Assembly (NCBI RefSeq): GCF_025499605.1
Contig: NZ_JAFMVC010000012.1
Coordinates: forward strand, 80,987 to 144,986
Length of the DNA: 64,000 nucleotides
Source: Carboxylicivirga litoralis
GTDB lineage: Bacteria > Bacteroidota > Bacteroidia > Bacteroidales > Marinilabiliaceae
Reading direction: 5' to 3'
Of this stretch, positions 10,635 to 20,062 are shown one piece after another. The notes under the pieces were generated by a model, which saw only the letters and a list, made by a program, of their open reading frames with translations, was not told the DNA's origin and did no database searches. Both the position numbers and the translations under genes were made by a program. The number at the start of each line of letters is the position of its first letter. The stretch's first letter is position 1.

Positions 10635-10808
10635 CTGAGCGGAATCGAAGTGATTTTCAGAAAATAGTCATTCTCGACATTTATACCGTTTTAACTATAA
10701 AACTAGCACTAGGTATAATGCCGATAGATTAATGACAGCGTTAAATGTTAGTCTTTTTAACGCTAAGGTCATTAACTAATCGGCATTATTCATTTCGATT
10801 CCACTCAG
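10635..10808. repeat. Nested inverted-repeat intergenic element
   Basis: Outer arms CTGAGCGGAATCGAA (10635-10649) and TTCGATTCCACTCAG (10794-10808) are inverted copies of the 15-mer also seen at 309-323. Inside lies a long hairpin, 10717-10787, built from three stacked stems: AATGCCGAT/ATCGGCATT, TAATGAC/GTCATTA and AGCGTTAA/TTAACGCT. There is no coding frame. It may be a mobile palindromic unit, or a structured terminator between the convergent AIM24 and GH9 genes. Confidence 0.6.
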
Positions 10809-10860
10809 TGAACAATATTCATTTAATAGTTTCATAAGTCATTATGAAAAGTAAAAAAAC

Positions 10861-12570
10861 CTATCTACCATTCAAATAGGTAGCTACCAACTGTAAAGCA
10901 GCATTGGTATAAATAGTATTCTCGTTCGACGAATAGCTTTCCAAATTATCAATAAAAACTCTGGCTGGCGGTGTATCTTCAGAAAAAATAGCTTTTAAAG
11001 CCGCATCGTTTCTATACTTATTAGGCCCGCCCGTCATAATGCCAGGAATGGGTTCACTCACTAAATCAGCAACCGATGGTGCATGATGAAGGTGCAGAAT
11101 CCGCCTACTTCCAACACCTGTCACATAGCATATATCATTTGGATTCTGGCCTAAAATATAATCCAGGTGACGCGACGCTAAAACGCCACTCTCTTTATCA
11201 TTCATCACATAATCGGCCATAATAAAATTGATGGCTTTAAACAACACGGTTCCATTAGAGCCCCAGGTGTAGTCGTTGGCCTGCATGCCAATTCCAAAAC
11301 CATCCTTTTTAGCAATTTCTAAATGGTGATCCAAATAACTTTTCAGCCCTTCTTTCAACTCAGCCTGGATGTTGTTTAAATGCTTATCATCGGCCAGTAA
11401 CAAGGAATAAAAACCCAAAGCCGAAGGGTTAATCCAGCCAGCCTCTGAAAATTGGCTGTTAAAAATTTTGTTGAGTTCATTAAAGTCCTTCAGGTATTTC
11501 TTTTTACCTGTGGCTAAGTAAAGTTCAGCAGCTGCCCATATGCGTTCATCCTTGTCGTAGGCATCGGAATAACCACCTGCTTTGGTATCAGCCGGATTCT
11601 TAAACCCTCCTTCCGGGAATACCTCCGGATGCTTTTCTAAATAGCTGTAGGACTTAATGGCTGCCGCTTTGCATCGCTGCGCAAAAGCTTCATCTACTTC
11701 TTGATAAATTCTTGCAGATTGGGCCATTATAGCGGCAAAATCGGCTGTGGCCGTCGACGACACTTCGTAGATAAACTGAGGCACATCTCCTTCCGATGGC
11801 ATAATAAACTGGACATAGTCTTTGGTATGAACCTTTTCATACACCGCACCATCGGCTCGTTGCATTTTAAAGAGCCACTCCAGCTCGTAACGTATTTCAT
11901 CCAATATATCGGGTATACCATTTCCACTCTCCGGTGTATTCCATTTGTCTGATTGCCATTGAGCTTTGTTTAACTCATACGATGTATACAAGAGGCCAAT
12001 TGTCACTGAGCCTGGTGCGGTATATTTTCCGTAGTCGCCAGCATCGTGCCAACCTCCAATCATGTTCTTTTGTCCTTCCAATTCACAATTAGGGTGATAA
12101 TAACAATCGTCAGTATGGCATGTTTTACGGGCATACAGGCCTGCATATTTTTCTTCAATTGGCATCCCACAGCGTTGCAAAAACAAAGCTTTATTCGCTT
12201 TATTCAGAACATCGGTATACACATTATTATTAATAGGAAAAACATAGGAAGTAATGCCTGAATTAAGTGGCGATTGCACACGAATCAAATATTCTCCACT
12301 TGCCTTTAATTCTGAAAAATCACCTTCGTAAATGGTCATACCACTGCACTCATCGTCAGTTGTTCGAAGCTCAAACACCCCTTGATATGCTACGGTTCCT
12401 GAGTTTACATCAATAACTTCAAATTTTTCAGCCTGATAATTAGTCAGTACTTTCTTGACTTGATCGGTTTGATATCCCACCTGATTGATGTAAACATTTT
12501 GCTGAGCGTGTATGGTTGAACACCATAGTAATAGAGCCATCAGACCGATGACTGTGTTCATTTTAATCAT
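10861..12570 (-). CDS. Glycoside hydrolase family 9 endoglucanase-type enzyme
   Basis: A 569-residue secreted enzyme: signal peptide ending at IHAQ (about residue 22), an N-terminal immunoglobulin-like CelD_N domain (about 25-110), then an (alpha/alpha)6 catalytic domain. GGWHDAGDYGKYT (about residue 177) carries the catalytic base Asp pair, HHAPS (about 497) the conserved His, and SSNENTIYTNAA (about 552) the general acid Glu. Members cleave beta-1,4-glucans, and some CelD_N-containing enzymes act on short glucans or chitosan oligomers. No SusCD genes are nearby. Its downstream side faces the nested hairpin element. Confidence 0.93.
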   Translation of the reverse strand: MIKMNTVIGLMALLLWCSTIHAQQNVYINQVGYQTDQVKKVLTNYQAEKFEVIDVNSGTVAYQGVFELRTTDDECSGMTIYEGDFSELKASGEYLIRVQSPLNSGITSYVFPINNNVYTDVLNKANKALFLQRCGMPIEEKYAGLYARKTCHTDDCYYHPNCELEGQKNMIGGWHDAGDYGKYTAPGSVTIGLLYTSYELNKAQWQSDKWNTPESGNGIPDILDEIRYELEWLFKMQRADGAVYEKVHTKDYVQFIMPSEGDVPQFIYEVSSTATADFAAIMAQSARIYQEVDEAFAQRCKAAAIKSYSYLEKHPEVFPEGGFKNPADTKAGGYSDAYDKDERIWAAAELYLATGKKKYLKDFNELNKIFNSQFSEAGWINPSALGFYSLLLADDKHLNNIQAELKEGLKSYLDHHLEIAKKDGFGIGMQANDYTWGSNGTVLFKAINFIMADYVMNDKESGVLASRHLDYILGQNPNDICYVTGVGSRRILHLHHAPSVADLVSEPIPGIMTGGPNKYRNDAALKAIFSEDTPPARVFIDNLESYSSNENTIYTNAALQLVATYLNGR

Positions 12571-12643
12571 ATATATTTATTTTAAGGTTTATCGTCCTAA
12601 AATAAAGAATATGTTATTTGATTAAAATTTATTTGACAATAAT

Positions 12644-13531
12644 TTACAAAACCAACTTTCCACTTTTAAGCCTTTTCTTTTCCCTCCTGGTCAACTCCTT
12701 CGTTTTTATTTCGATGGGATGTTTAACGCTGGTTTCCAAAAAACTATTATTGAAATTTACAGCCTGTCTATCGTGTCGAATATATAAAAATGGAATGCTT
12801 TTAATCATTCCTCCATCCAGGCACTCGTATAAACCAACTCGCAAAAAACCACCTTGATTAACAAGGCCAATGGGTTGACCAGGGTAAACGACCTCCTGCT
12901 GTCTGACCAGCTCAATGTTCAAATCAATATTTTCATACACCATTATTGTTCCATCCGCATGCATTACTTCAATCGACCGCTTTTGTGAAATACGATCCCC
13001 ATTATGATACATATTGGGCGTTGCGAGTACCCTTCCTTTCCGCATACAATATATAGTATCGCCCGGCTGCATCGTAAAATGATTAACGAGATAGGTGTTT
13101 GAATTAGCCATTCGCTTATATGGAATAATTTCAGTCCCTTCTTTTAATGGTATCAGGTATGGAAACAAGCGGTCTGCCTCTTTATTACTGCCAATGTAGT
13201 ATTTAGTCTGGTACTGATAATTGAAACCTTGATCGGCATTTCGCTTTTTAAACTCAACTATTTTATGCTTTCCCGGGAAAACCAATTGACGCTTAAACGT
13301 TGTATAAGGCTCCATGTTTTCAAGATTGGTAAAAGAGATTTCTACAACATAAGGATAGTTAGAACGATTTTCAGCAAAGAAGGCTATTTTATCACCATTT
13401 TTCTCACCATTTACTTTTATGGCATTATCCAAACGTAAACCAAAAGTCGAATACTCCTTTATCTTTTCGTATTGAGCTTTAACACCAACCGATAAAAGCA
13501 GGACCGAAACAAATAATAACAGTTTTTTCAT
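12644..13531 (-). CDS. Secreted M23-like (degenerate peptidase) domain protein
   Basis: A 295-residue protein with a clear signal peptide (MKKLLLFVSVLLLSVGVKAQ). The C-terminal half resembles a peptidase M23/LysM-type fold: a GDTIYCMRKGRV element, IEVMHADGTIMVYENID, and VYPGQPIGLVNQGGFLRVGLYE. The zinc ligands (HxxxD and HxH) are not visible, so it is probably a non-catalytic relative that binds rather than cuts peptidoglycan. It stands alone on the minus strand between the GH9 and tcdA genes. Confidence 0.7.
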   Translation of the reverse strand: MKKLLLFVSVLLLSVGVKAQYEKIKEYSTFGLRLDNAIKVNGEKNGDKIAFFAENRSNYPYVVEISFTNLENMEPYTTFKRQLVFPGKHKIVEFKKRNADQGFNYQYQTKYYIGSNKEADRLFPYLIPLKEGTEIIPYKRMANSNTYLVNHFTMQPGDTIYCMRKGRVLATPNMYHNGDRISQKRSIEVMHADGTIMVYENIDLNIELVRQQEVVYPGQPIGLVNQGGFLRVGLYECLDGGMIKSIPFLYIRHDRQAVNFNNSFLETSVKHPIEIKTKELTRREKKRLKSGKLVL

Positions 13532-13596
13532 AGGATTGAATTATTTCAATCCTAAAAATATAAGTTAAATAGAAAACTTAAAACTATTCCTCCTTT

Positions 13597-14403
13597 TTAA
13601 TTGGAAGAGGCACAATTTTCAACTATTTCTTTCACAATTATCCCGGCCAGTGTAAAGCCAAAAATACCGGTTACATGAGACAAGCTCCCATTGATGGAGG
13701 CCTTTTTAGTATCCCATTTATGATTAACCAAGTCAGGATTTCCGGGGCCTGCTATGTTTGAAGTTTCTTCTGTTGTTGAGGATTCGTCAAGCAAATAAGC
13801 ACCTTCATTCTCCAATACCTCATCGCTATAAACACAAGGAAAATCGCGTTCTTCCACTTTCCATTTACGCAACATCTTACGCACTTTACGTGCCAGTGGA
13901 CAACCTTTTACTTTCCAGAAAGAATCGACCTGTACACGCGTTGGGTCAACCTTTAAAGCAGCCCCCATCGATGATACAAAAATCGCTTTTTTATCCACTG
14001 CATTCTGAATCAGGTGCGCCTTACTACTCAGGCTATCAATGGCATCAATAATAATATCGTAATCATCTAAGTTGAATTCTTCAGCCGTATCACGGCTGTA
14101 AATCTGTTGAATATCAATAACATTAGCATTAGGATTAATTTCCAACAAACGCTCTTTAAGGGCCTCGGTTTTCACTGCTCCAACAGTTTTTGAAGTGGCC
14201 ATCAGCTGACGATTGATGTTAGTAATATCTACCCGGTCGCTATCAACAATTGTTAGATTCTGCATACCGGTTCGAACCAAGCTCTCTGCACACCAGCTAC
14301 CAACACCGCCAATACCAAACAAAATGGCTTTTTTTGTTGCCAATGCCTGCATCACTTCTTTTCCCAACAACAACTCTGAACGATGAAATATCCCTTTTCC
14401 CAT
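13597..14403 (-). CDS. tcdA: tRNA threonylcarbamoyladenosine dehydratase
   Basis: A 268-residue E1-like enzyme that cyclises t6A37 of tRNA to ct6A using ATP. The nucleotide-binding loop GIGGVGSWCAESLVRTG lies near residue 33, followed by the DSDRVDITNINRQ adenylation motif, CPLARKVRK and a C-terminal helix (FGFTLAGIIVKEIV). These match TcdA (CsdL/YgdL) along the whole length. It is followed downstream by the M23-like gene and preceded by serB on the same strand. Confidence 0.92.
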   Translation of the reverse strand: MGKGIFHRSELLLGKEVMQALATKKAILFGIGGVGSWCAESLVRTGMQNLTIVDSDRVDITNINRQLMATSKTVGAVKTEALKERLLEINPNANVIDIQQIYSRDTAEEFNLDDYDIIIDAIDSLSSKAHLIQNAVDKKAIFVSSMGAALKVDPTRVQVDSFWKVKGCPLARKVRKMLRKWKVEERDFPCVYSDEVLENEGAYLLDESSTTEETSNIAGPGNPDLVNHKWDTKKASINGSLSHVTGIFGFTLAGIIVKEIVENCASSN

Positions 14404-14469
14404 ACAATTTTATTCAACTAAGCCGCAAAATTAGAAAAAGATATTAAATGCTCTTCTTTTAAGCTACGC

Positions 14470-15693
14470 TTAGATATTGATCTCTCTATCCCTAAAGCCT
14501 AATAAATAAAGAATCGCATCCAGACCAATGGTTGAAATATGGTGTTTAGCCGATGCTTTTACTTTTGGCTTGGCATGAAAGGCGATTCCCAATCCTGCCA
14601 ATTTCAGCATCGGCAAATCATTGGAACCATCACCTACTGCAATCACCTGCTCCAAATGAATATCTTCTTTAAAAGCCAGTAATTTCAATAACTCAGCTTT
14701 TTTCTCGCCATTAACAATCTCACCTTTGTGCTTACCTGTTAGTATGCCGTTTTCAATTTCCAACTCATTGGCAAACACATAATCAATGTCAAGTTTGCTC
14801 TTTAGGTAGTTACCAAAATAGGTAAAACCACCAGATAAGATAGCTGTTTTATAACCATATTTTTTCAGGGTCTTAAACAAACGCTCAGCCCCTTCTGTAA
14901 CTGGCAGGTTCTCGGCAATCTCTTTCATCACACTTTCATCGAGACCTTTTAATAAAGCTACGCGCTGAATAAAACTTTCGTTAAAATCAATCTCGCCCCG
15001 CATAGCCGCTTCAGTAATCTCCTTCACTTTATCCCCAATGCCTGCCTTTATTGCTAATTCGTCAATCACCTCGGTTTGGATGAGTGTAGAATCCATATCG
15101 AAGCACACTAGACGGCGGTTACGACGAAAAATATTATCGGCCTGAAAAGCAATGTCAACCCCTGCTTTTTTAGAAATATCGATAAACTGTTGCTTCATTC
15201 CTTCGGTGCTTTTAGGTGTTCCACGCACCGAAAACTCAACAACCGACTTATCATTACCCTCATGGTCGTCGAGCAATACACGCCCACTTAATCGCGAGAT
15301 ATAATCAATATTCAATCCCTGACCAGAAATGATACCAGTTACCTGCGACAATTGTTCTGCACTTAATTTACGCGACAACAAGGTGATGATAAAGCGCTCT
15401 TTGCCCTGCTGCCCCACCCATTCTTTATACTTGGATTCTGTAACAGGCGTAAACTTGAGGTTTAGACCCAATTCATAGGATTTGAATAAGAGCTCCTTCA
15501 ATACCGGTGCTGATTCTGCCGATTCGGGTACTTCAAACAAAATACCTAAACCCAAATCTTCATGAATAACAGCCTGACCAATATCCAGGATATTAACACC
15601 ATAGTGCGATAAAATACCAGTTAACACGGCTGTTAAACCGGGTTTATCTTCTCCTGAGATATTCAGTAATATAATTTCTTTGCCTTTATTCAT
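14470..15693 (-). CDS. serB: Phosphoserine phosphatase with N-terminal ACT domains
   Basis: A 407-residue enzyme for the last step of serine synthesis. Two ACT-like domains (about residues 5-80 and 95-180) should bind an amino acid effector. The HAD phosphatase domain follows: DMDSTLIQTEVIDE near residue 199 (nucleophile DxD), ILSGGFTYFG (Ser motif II) and VGDGSNDLPML near 355 (motif IV). Such ACT-SerB fusions are common in Bacteroidota. Confidence 0.95.
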   Translation of the reverse strand: MNKGKEIILLNISGEDKPGLTAVLTGILSHYGVNILDIGQAVIHEDLGLGILFEVPESAESAPVLKELLFKSYELGLNLKFTPVTESKYKEWVGQQGKERFIITLLSRKLSAEQLSQVTGIISGQGLNIDYISRLSGRVLLDDHEGNDKSVVEFSVRGTPKSTEGMKQQFIDISKKAGVDIAFQADNIFRRNRRLVCFDMDSTLIQTEVIDELAIKAGIGDKVKEITEAAMRGEIDFNESFIQRVALLKGLDESVMKEIAENLPVTEGAERLFKTLKKYGYKTAILSGGFTYFGNYLKSKLDIDYVFANELEIENGILTGKHKGEIVNGEKKAELLKLLAFKEDIHLEQVIAVGDGSNDLPMLKLAGLGIAFHAKPKVKASAKHHISTIGLDAILYLLGFRDREINI

Positions 15694-15807
15694 GATTTGG
15701 TAATATGTAGGTAAATGATGAGCAAAAATAATAATCTATCAGAAAACAATCCTAATTGTTGTTATTTTTATAGTTAATAAATCCGTCCTGTGTTGCACTA
15801 ACAATAA

Positions 15808-15846
15808 AAAAACCGCCTCTCATCATAAATGATGGAGACGGTTTTG
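15808..15846 (-). terminator. Terminator downstream of the alpha-L-fucosidase gene
   Basis: A long imperfect hairpin (AAACCGcCTC...GAGaCGGTTT with an inner CATCAT/ATGATG stem) is followed on the minus strand by a run of seven T residues, 24 bases past the fucosidase stop. Confidence 0.8.
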
Positions 15847-15869
15847 GAATCGATATATGCAAAAGCTCT

Positions 15870-17573
15870 TTAGTTACTTTCTATCACATGCCCTTTGCCG
15901 CGGTACAAATCAATTTCACCATCGAGCAATACAGCAATTACGGTCATCTTTTTATCCAGCACTTTAGCTGGCAAATCAATGTATGTAATACCTGGCACTT
16001 CGCTCCAGTACTGCTTTCCAATTACCTTGTGACTTAGTTTGGTGCCATTACCAACCACCCAAATGCGATTGATTTTATTCTTCAGTCCCCGCAATACAAG
16101 CGGACCGTTGTTTTCACCATCCACCATCAGGTAAAGAATGTTTTTATCTTTTGATACAGCTGTTGGTCCATTATAATGCCCATACGGGATAGGCTCCTCC
16201 ATATCTTTTAAGCCTATTTTGTGCTTTTCTCTCCAGGCGTCATCTTTCATCACCTCAGCTAACTCAAGATCGTGCAGGTTAGTTGCTGGATTTACCAGGC
16301 GGATACTTTGCTTTAAATCTACTGCTAAAACGGTCATAGTAGGATCGCAATAGCGGCTATCCACTTCAATGGATAGAAGGTTATCCTTAAAGTTAAAAGG
16401 CAAAGTTTGCTCTGTTCCAACAATTCGAACGCTTTCAATTTCACTATCCAGGCCGTTAACCAATACTTTATAATTTGGTTTTCTATCCAGGTAAAGATAA
16501 AGTGTTTGTCCATCTTTTGAGATGGCGCTTGGCCCATTGTAATATTTTTGCTCGATACCAGCATGCGTACTATAAATAGCCTCACTATGTTTTCCTGTCC
16601 AGCGGCCAAACTCCTTAAGAATATCAACTTGTGGCTGTGGAATGGTTCCGTCGGCTTGCGGTCCAATATCCAACAACAGGTTACCTCCCAGACTAATACA
16701 ATCGACAAAAATGCGAATGAGCTGATACGGTGTTTTGTAATTATGGTCGTTGTGCTGATAACCCCACGAATCATTCATGGTCATACACAATTCCCAATAC
16801 GGGTTATTAGGCTTTTTAATAGGTACCCCTTGTTCAGGCGTGTCGTAATCGCCATAGCCTTGCAGGCGACTGTTGAGGATGATGTTTTTATTGTATTTCA
16901 GCATCATCTCACGCAGCTCTTTTGATTTCCACTCTTCAGCTGAATGCTCCCAGTCGCCATCAAACCAATACAAATCTGGATTGAAGCGCTTAGATAGTTC
17001 TTTCATTTGGGCAAAATAAAAATCAGTGAACTTGCTCCAGCGCTCCTCATCATCTTTGTAACGCACTTCGTTGCGCAAATGTGCCGGATAATCGGGATAC
17101 GACCAGTCGATTAAGGAATAATATAAACCAACCTTAAGCTTCTCTTTTTTTAACGCTTTCACAAATGGTGCTACAATATCCTGCTTTGCTGGTGTATGCG
17201 CCACTGTATTGAAATGCTCAGTGTCTGTTTTCCACAGTGCTACTCCATCGTGGTGCTTAGTGGTTAATACCGAATATTTAGCGCCACTCTCCTTAATCAG
17301 TTTAGCCCATTCTGATGCATTGTAATTAGAGGCTGTAAAACCATCGAGTTGCTTCATGTAATCATCGTAATTGATATAACCATTAAAAAATGACCATGAT
17401 TCATCAATACCATTTACAGCGTATATGCCATAGTGGATAAAAATACCCAGTTTAGCATCTTTAAACCACTCCATACGTTTTGCTTTTTCCTTCTCAGTTT
17501 CTTCTTTCATTGGCTGTGCATTTACCAATGAAATAAAAGAAAGGGCAACGACTAATAAAATCAGATTCTTCAT
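15870..17573 (-). CDS. Alpha-L-fucosidase, GH29
   Basis: A 567-residue secreted enzyme with a signal peptide ending at VNAQ. The GH29 barrel is marked by WFKDAKLGIFIHYGIY (about residue 35), LTTKHHDGVALW (about 109) and the nucleophile segment DLYWFDGDW (Asp in WFDG, about 204). The C-terminal 190 residues contain two similar beta modules with the repeated phrase NGPxAVSKDxxxLYL. The gene is followed (lower coordinates) by its terminator and preceded by a CBM9-like lipoprotein gene 14 bases away, so the two form a small fucoside-degrading unit. Confidence 0.93.
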   Translation of the reverse strand: MKNLILLVVALSFISLVNAQPMKEETEKEKAKRMEWFKDAKLGIFIHYGIYAVNGIDESWSFFNGYINYDDYMKQLDGFTASNYNASEWAKLIKESGAKYSVLTTKHHDGVALWKTDTEHFNTVAHTPAKQDIVAPFVKALKKEKLKVGLYYSLIDWSYPDYPAHLRNEVRYKDDEERWSKFTDFYFAQMKELSKRFNPDLYWFDGDWEHSAEEWKSKELREMMLKYNKNIILNSRLQGYGDYDTPEQGVPIKKPNNPYWELCMTMNDSWGYQHNDHNYKTPYQLIRIFVDCISLGGNLLLDIGPQADGTIPQPQVDILKEFGRWTGKHSEAIYSTHAGIEQKYYNGPSAISKDGQTLYLYLDRKPNYKVLVNGLDSEIESVRIVGTEQTLPFNFKDNLLSIEVDSRYCDPTMTVLAVDLKQSIRLVNPATNLHDLELAEVMKDDAWREKHKIGLKDMEEPIPYGHYNGPTAVSKDKNILYLMVDGENNGPLVLRGLKNKINRIWVVGNGTKLSHKVIGKQYWSEVPGITYIDLPAKVLDKKMTVIAVLLDGEIDLYRGKGHVIESN

Positions 17574-17587
17574 TGTAGTATTTTAAG

Positions 17588-18679
17588 TTATTTTCTCTTC
17601 TTCCAGGTTCGTCCTTCATTATTGATATGCCATTTGAAGTTACTGCTCTTTTGTGTCGCAATGCCTTCGTAAAGGGATGTTGTAGCATCTAAATCAATAA
17701 TATATTTCAAATTACTTAAACCGACTTTTTCGAGTTCAGATAAACCTTTGGCATAATACCCTGTTGATGAGTAATAAGCTCTTTGAGCATGATACAGGCG
17801 ATATAACTCCCACTTTACCAAGGCATCTTCATTAAAAACAAAAGCCTCCTCTCCTTGTCCGGCTATCAAATCAGAAAACTGCATGAAGCCCCATGTTTCA
17901 GGTCGATGCATATTTATATATCCCTGAGGCGACCACACCCAGTTATCCTCTGCAAATGGCTTGTTGGTTTCCGGGTTGATGCGCTTTTTATATTGACCAT
18001 CCTCTATATCTAGTTGCCATTGAACCCGACTAAAATTAATGCGCCATTGATTCCCCGCTTCAGCCCTGACAAGTCCGGCGTATTCGTGCAACACATCTAA
18101 GGGAAAAGCTATCTCCACATACCACCCTTCATCAATATCATTCGGGTTATTAATCGTTCCATTGATTGACACGGCTGATTTTAACCCATTAATATCCCAG
18201 TTATTAATAGCTGGACCCCCTTCGCGATAAGGCTTTGCCAATAACAAATCCCAAACGGTATTCAAAGCATTGACCTCATACTCATAATAACCATGTGTAT
18301 CTCCGTCAGGGTCAATAAATACTTCAAAATCATTGTCATAGAATATTACAGCATCGCGTTCTGTTATGGTGGCCCACAGATGCGGCTCTTTGAGAAAAGC
18401 AGCAACATACAGGTAGTTATCGTCCCATAGCATTTTTGCTTTTGTTGGATGTTTTGGTCGAGGTTTTATATCCCCTTCAATATCGACAAACTCAGAAGTC
18501 CAGGGAGCACTTTTCCATGATTCTTCGTTAAGATCTCCATCAATGGTAAGCGGTTCTGCAGCCCTGTAGCAAATATATTGCATTGGTTCAAAGGTCGCCT
18601 CTTCCATTTGTACGTACTCAACCTTATCATTAAACTGACAAGCGGATAGTAATAAAGCGAATAGAAAGTATTTACTCAT
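17588..18679 (-). CDS. CBM9-like carbohydrate-binding lipoprotein
   Basis: A 363-residue lipoprotein with lipobox LLLSAC (Cys about residue 14). It carries a carbohydrate-binding family 9-like domain: LTIDGDLNEESWKSAPWT, AKMLWDDNYLYVAAFL, and EVFIDPDGDTHGYYEYEVNA. It ends 14 bases before the GH29 start on the same strand. It probably sits on the outer membrane and holds fucosylated glycans for the neighbouring enzyme; ligand specificity is inferred from context only. Confidence 0.85.
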   Translation of the reverse strand: MSKYFLFALLLSACQFNDKVEYVQMEEATFEPMQYICYRAAEPLTIDGDLNEESWKSAPWTSEFVDIEGDIKPRPKHPTKAKMLWDDNYLYVAAFLKEPHLWATITERDAVIFYDNDFEVFIDPDGDTHGYYEYEVNALNTVWDLLLAKPYREGGPAINNWDINGLKSAVSINGTINNPNDIDEGWYVEIAFPLDVLHEYAGLVRAEAGNQWRINFSRVQWQLDIEDGQYKKRINPETNKPFAEDNWVWSPQGYINMHRPETWGFMQFSDLIAGQGEEAFVFNEDALVKWELYRLYHAQRAYYSSTGYYAKGLSELEKVGLSNLKYIIDLDATTSLYEGIATQKSSNFKWHINNEGRTWKKRK

Positions 18680-18881
18680 GTTTTAATATATGCGATGTTT
18701 GAGCACAAAATTACGAATCAAACCAAGCATATACCTCCTGCTGTTGTTCTTAAAAGGTGAATAAATGTTCCTGAACACCTCGTTACTTTAGTGTTTGAAG
18801 TTAATATGGAACATGAATACCTAACCCAGTTAAAGCTTATATCTTTTTAAGAAATCAATCCGCAAAAAAAAACACGATAGA

Positions 18882-18912
18882 TTTGTCAACAATAGAAAAA
18901 GTTTTACTTTTG
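18882..18912 (+). promoter_or_regulatory. Promoter of the tRNA pair
   Basis: TTTG at 18882-18885 and TACTTTTG at 18905-18912 with a 19-base spacer match the Bacteroidota promoter consensus. The first tRNA starts 44 bases downstream. Confidence 0.75.
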
Positions 18913-18956
18913 CACCGCTGTTGACAAAACAGTGACCTGTTAAACGAACAGGCCAT

Positions 18957-19029
<73 letters not shown>

Positions 19030-19087
19030 CAGGGTTTAATAGTAATTAAAATTGAATTCGATTTTGCGGTCAGTTCAATTTTGGTTT

Positions 19088-19159
19088 GCCGATGTAGCTC
19101 AGGGGTAGAGCGCTTCCTTGGTAAGGAAGAGGTCACGAGTTCAATTCTCGTCATTGGCT
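19088..19159 (+). tRNA. tRNA-Thr (GGT)
   Basis: Cloverleaf with acceptor GCCGATG/CATTGGC (one G-T pair), anticodon stem CTTCC/GGAAG around loop TTGGTAA, and T loop TTCAATT. CCA is not encoded. It is cotranscribed with tRNA-Gly, 58 bases upstream. Confidence 0.95.
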
Positions 19160-19163
19160 CAAT

Positions 19164-19200
19164 AAAAAAGAGGGTAATCATAACGACTACCCTCTTTTTT
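19164..19200 (+). terminator. Terminator of the tRNA pair
   Basis: A perfect 13-bp inverted repeat (AAAAAAGAGGGTA / TACCCTCTTTTTT) directly after tRNA-Thr. It ends in a T-run on both strands, so it may act in both directions. Confidence 0.9.
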
Positions 19201-19294
19201 ATTTCATTTGCCATATGGAACTCCGAAGAAAATTTAATCATCCACCTGTGTGTAAAATTGGATAATTAAATTTTATATCCTCGTTTCATGTGAT

Positions 19295-19732
19295 CTATTT
19301 CTGAATCTTTGCAACTACCGCTTCATCAATACTATACTTTCCTGGCCCCTTACTAAACACGACAAACAGCATAACTAAATAATAAAAAGGTATTTCGTAC
19401 CCATTATTGGCCGCTGCAAATCCATTTCCTAAATGAACAGTTGTAATCGCTAAAATCATTATCAACATCAGTGGTATAGAGATATAGCGCGTTAACAATC
19501 CCAACATCAACAAAAAGAAACCTGCAAACTCAAATGTACCTGCCAATAATACACCCAGTTTAGGAAGTGGGTACCCTAAAGAACCAAACCATTCGGCCGT
19601 TCCTACAATATTATCAAACTTTCTAACAGCAGGGTCGAAGAAACCAAAAGCTAAGGTCAATCGCATCGCTAAAAGAGCCCAATCTCCTGTTCGTTCTGAT
19701 GCTGCATTAATAAACTTAATAACATTCTTCAT
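19295..19732 (-). CDS. DoxX family membrane protein
   Basis: A 145-residue protein with four predicted helices. DoxX features include LLAMRLTLAFGFFDPAVRKF near residue 20, the GxLAGTFEFAGFFLLMLGLLTR segment and the closing YYLVMLFVVFSKGPGKYSID. DoxX proteins are linked to thiol or quinone redox chemistry; a specific substrate cannot be assigned. It is monocistronic. Confidence 0.85.
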   Translation of the reverse strand: MKNVIKFINAASERTGDWALLAMRLTLAFGFFDPAVRKFDNIVGTAEWFGSLGYPLPKLGVLLAGTFEFAGFFLLMLGLLTRYISIPLMLIMILAITTVHLGNGFAAANNGYEIPFYYLVMLFVVFSKGPGKYSIDEAVVAKIQK

Positions 19733-20062
19733 TTAATCAGATTTAGTTAATAAATAATGGTAACAGGATGGGTTTGGTATTACAATTTGCTGACTAAGAT
19801 ATAATTAATATTCACCCATTCACAATTTTTAACATTAAAATCCTCTTTTACTATTGACTTTTTAAAATATTATCCGTTACCAAAGATGTAATATATCAAC
19901 ACAAACGTCTTTTTCACCCTCTCCTACAACCATACAACCAACATCAAATCAAACAATCAAGTTCATTACGGCGAGTTATATCACACTGCAGAAACACAAA
20001 ACCTCCCACTCTACATTAGCATACTTTTTTATAATATTGCAGCGCAAAACAAAAACCACACA
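19733..20062. other. Gene-free spacer between divergent doxX-like and nhaC-like genes
   Basis: About 330 AT-rich bases. No coding frame, tRNA or convincing hairpin was found; it must contain the promoters of the two divergent genes. Confidence 0.5.
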
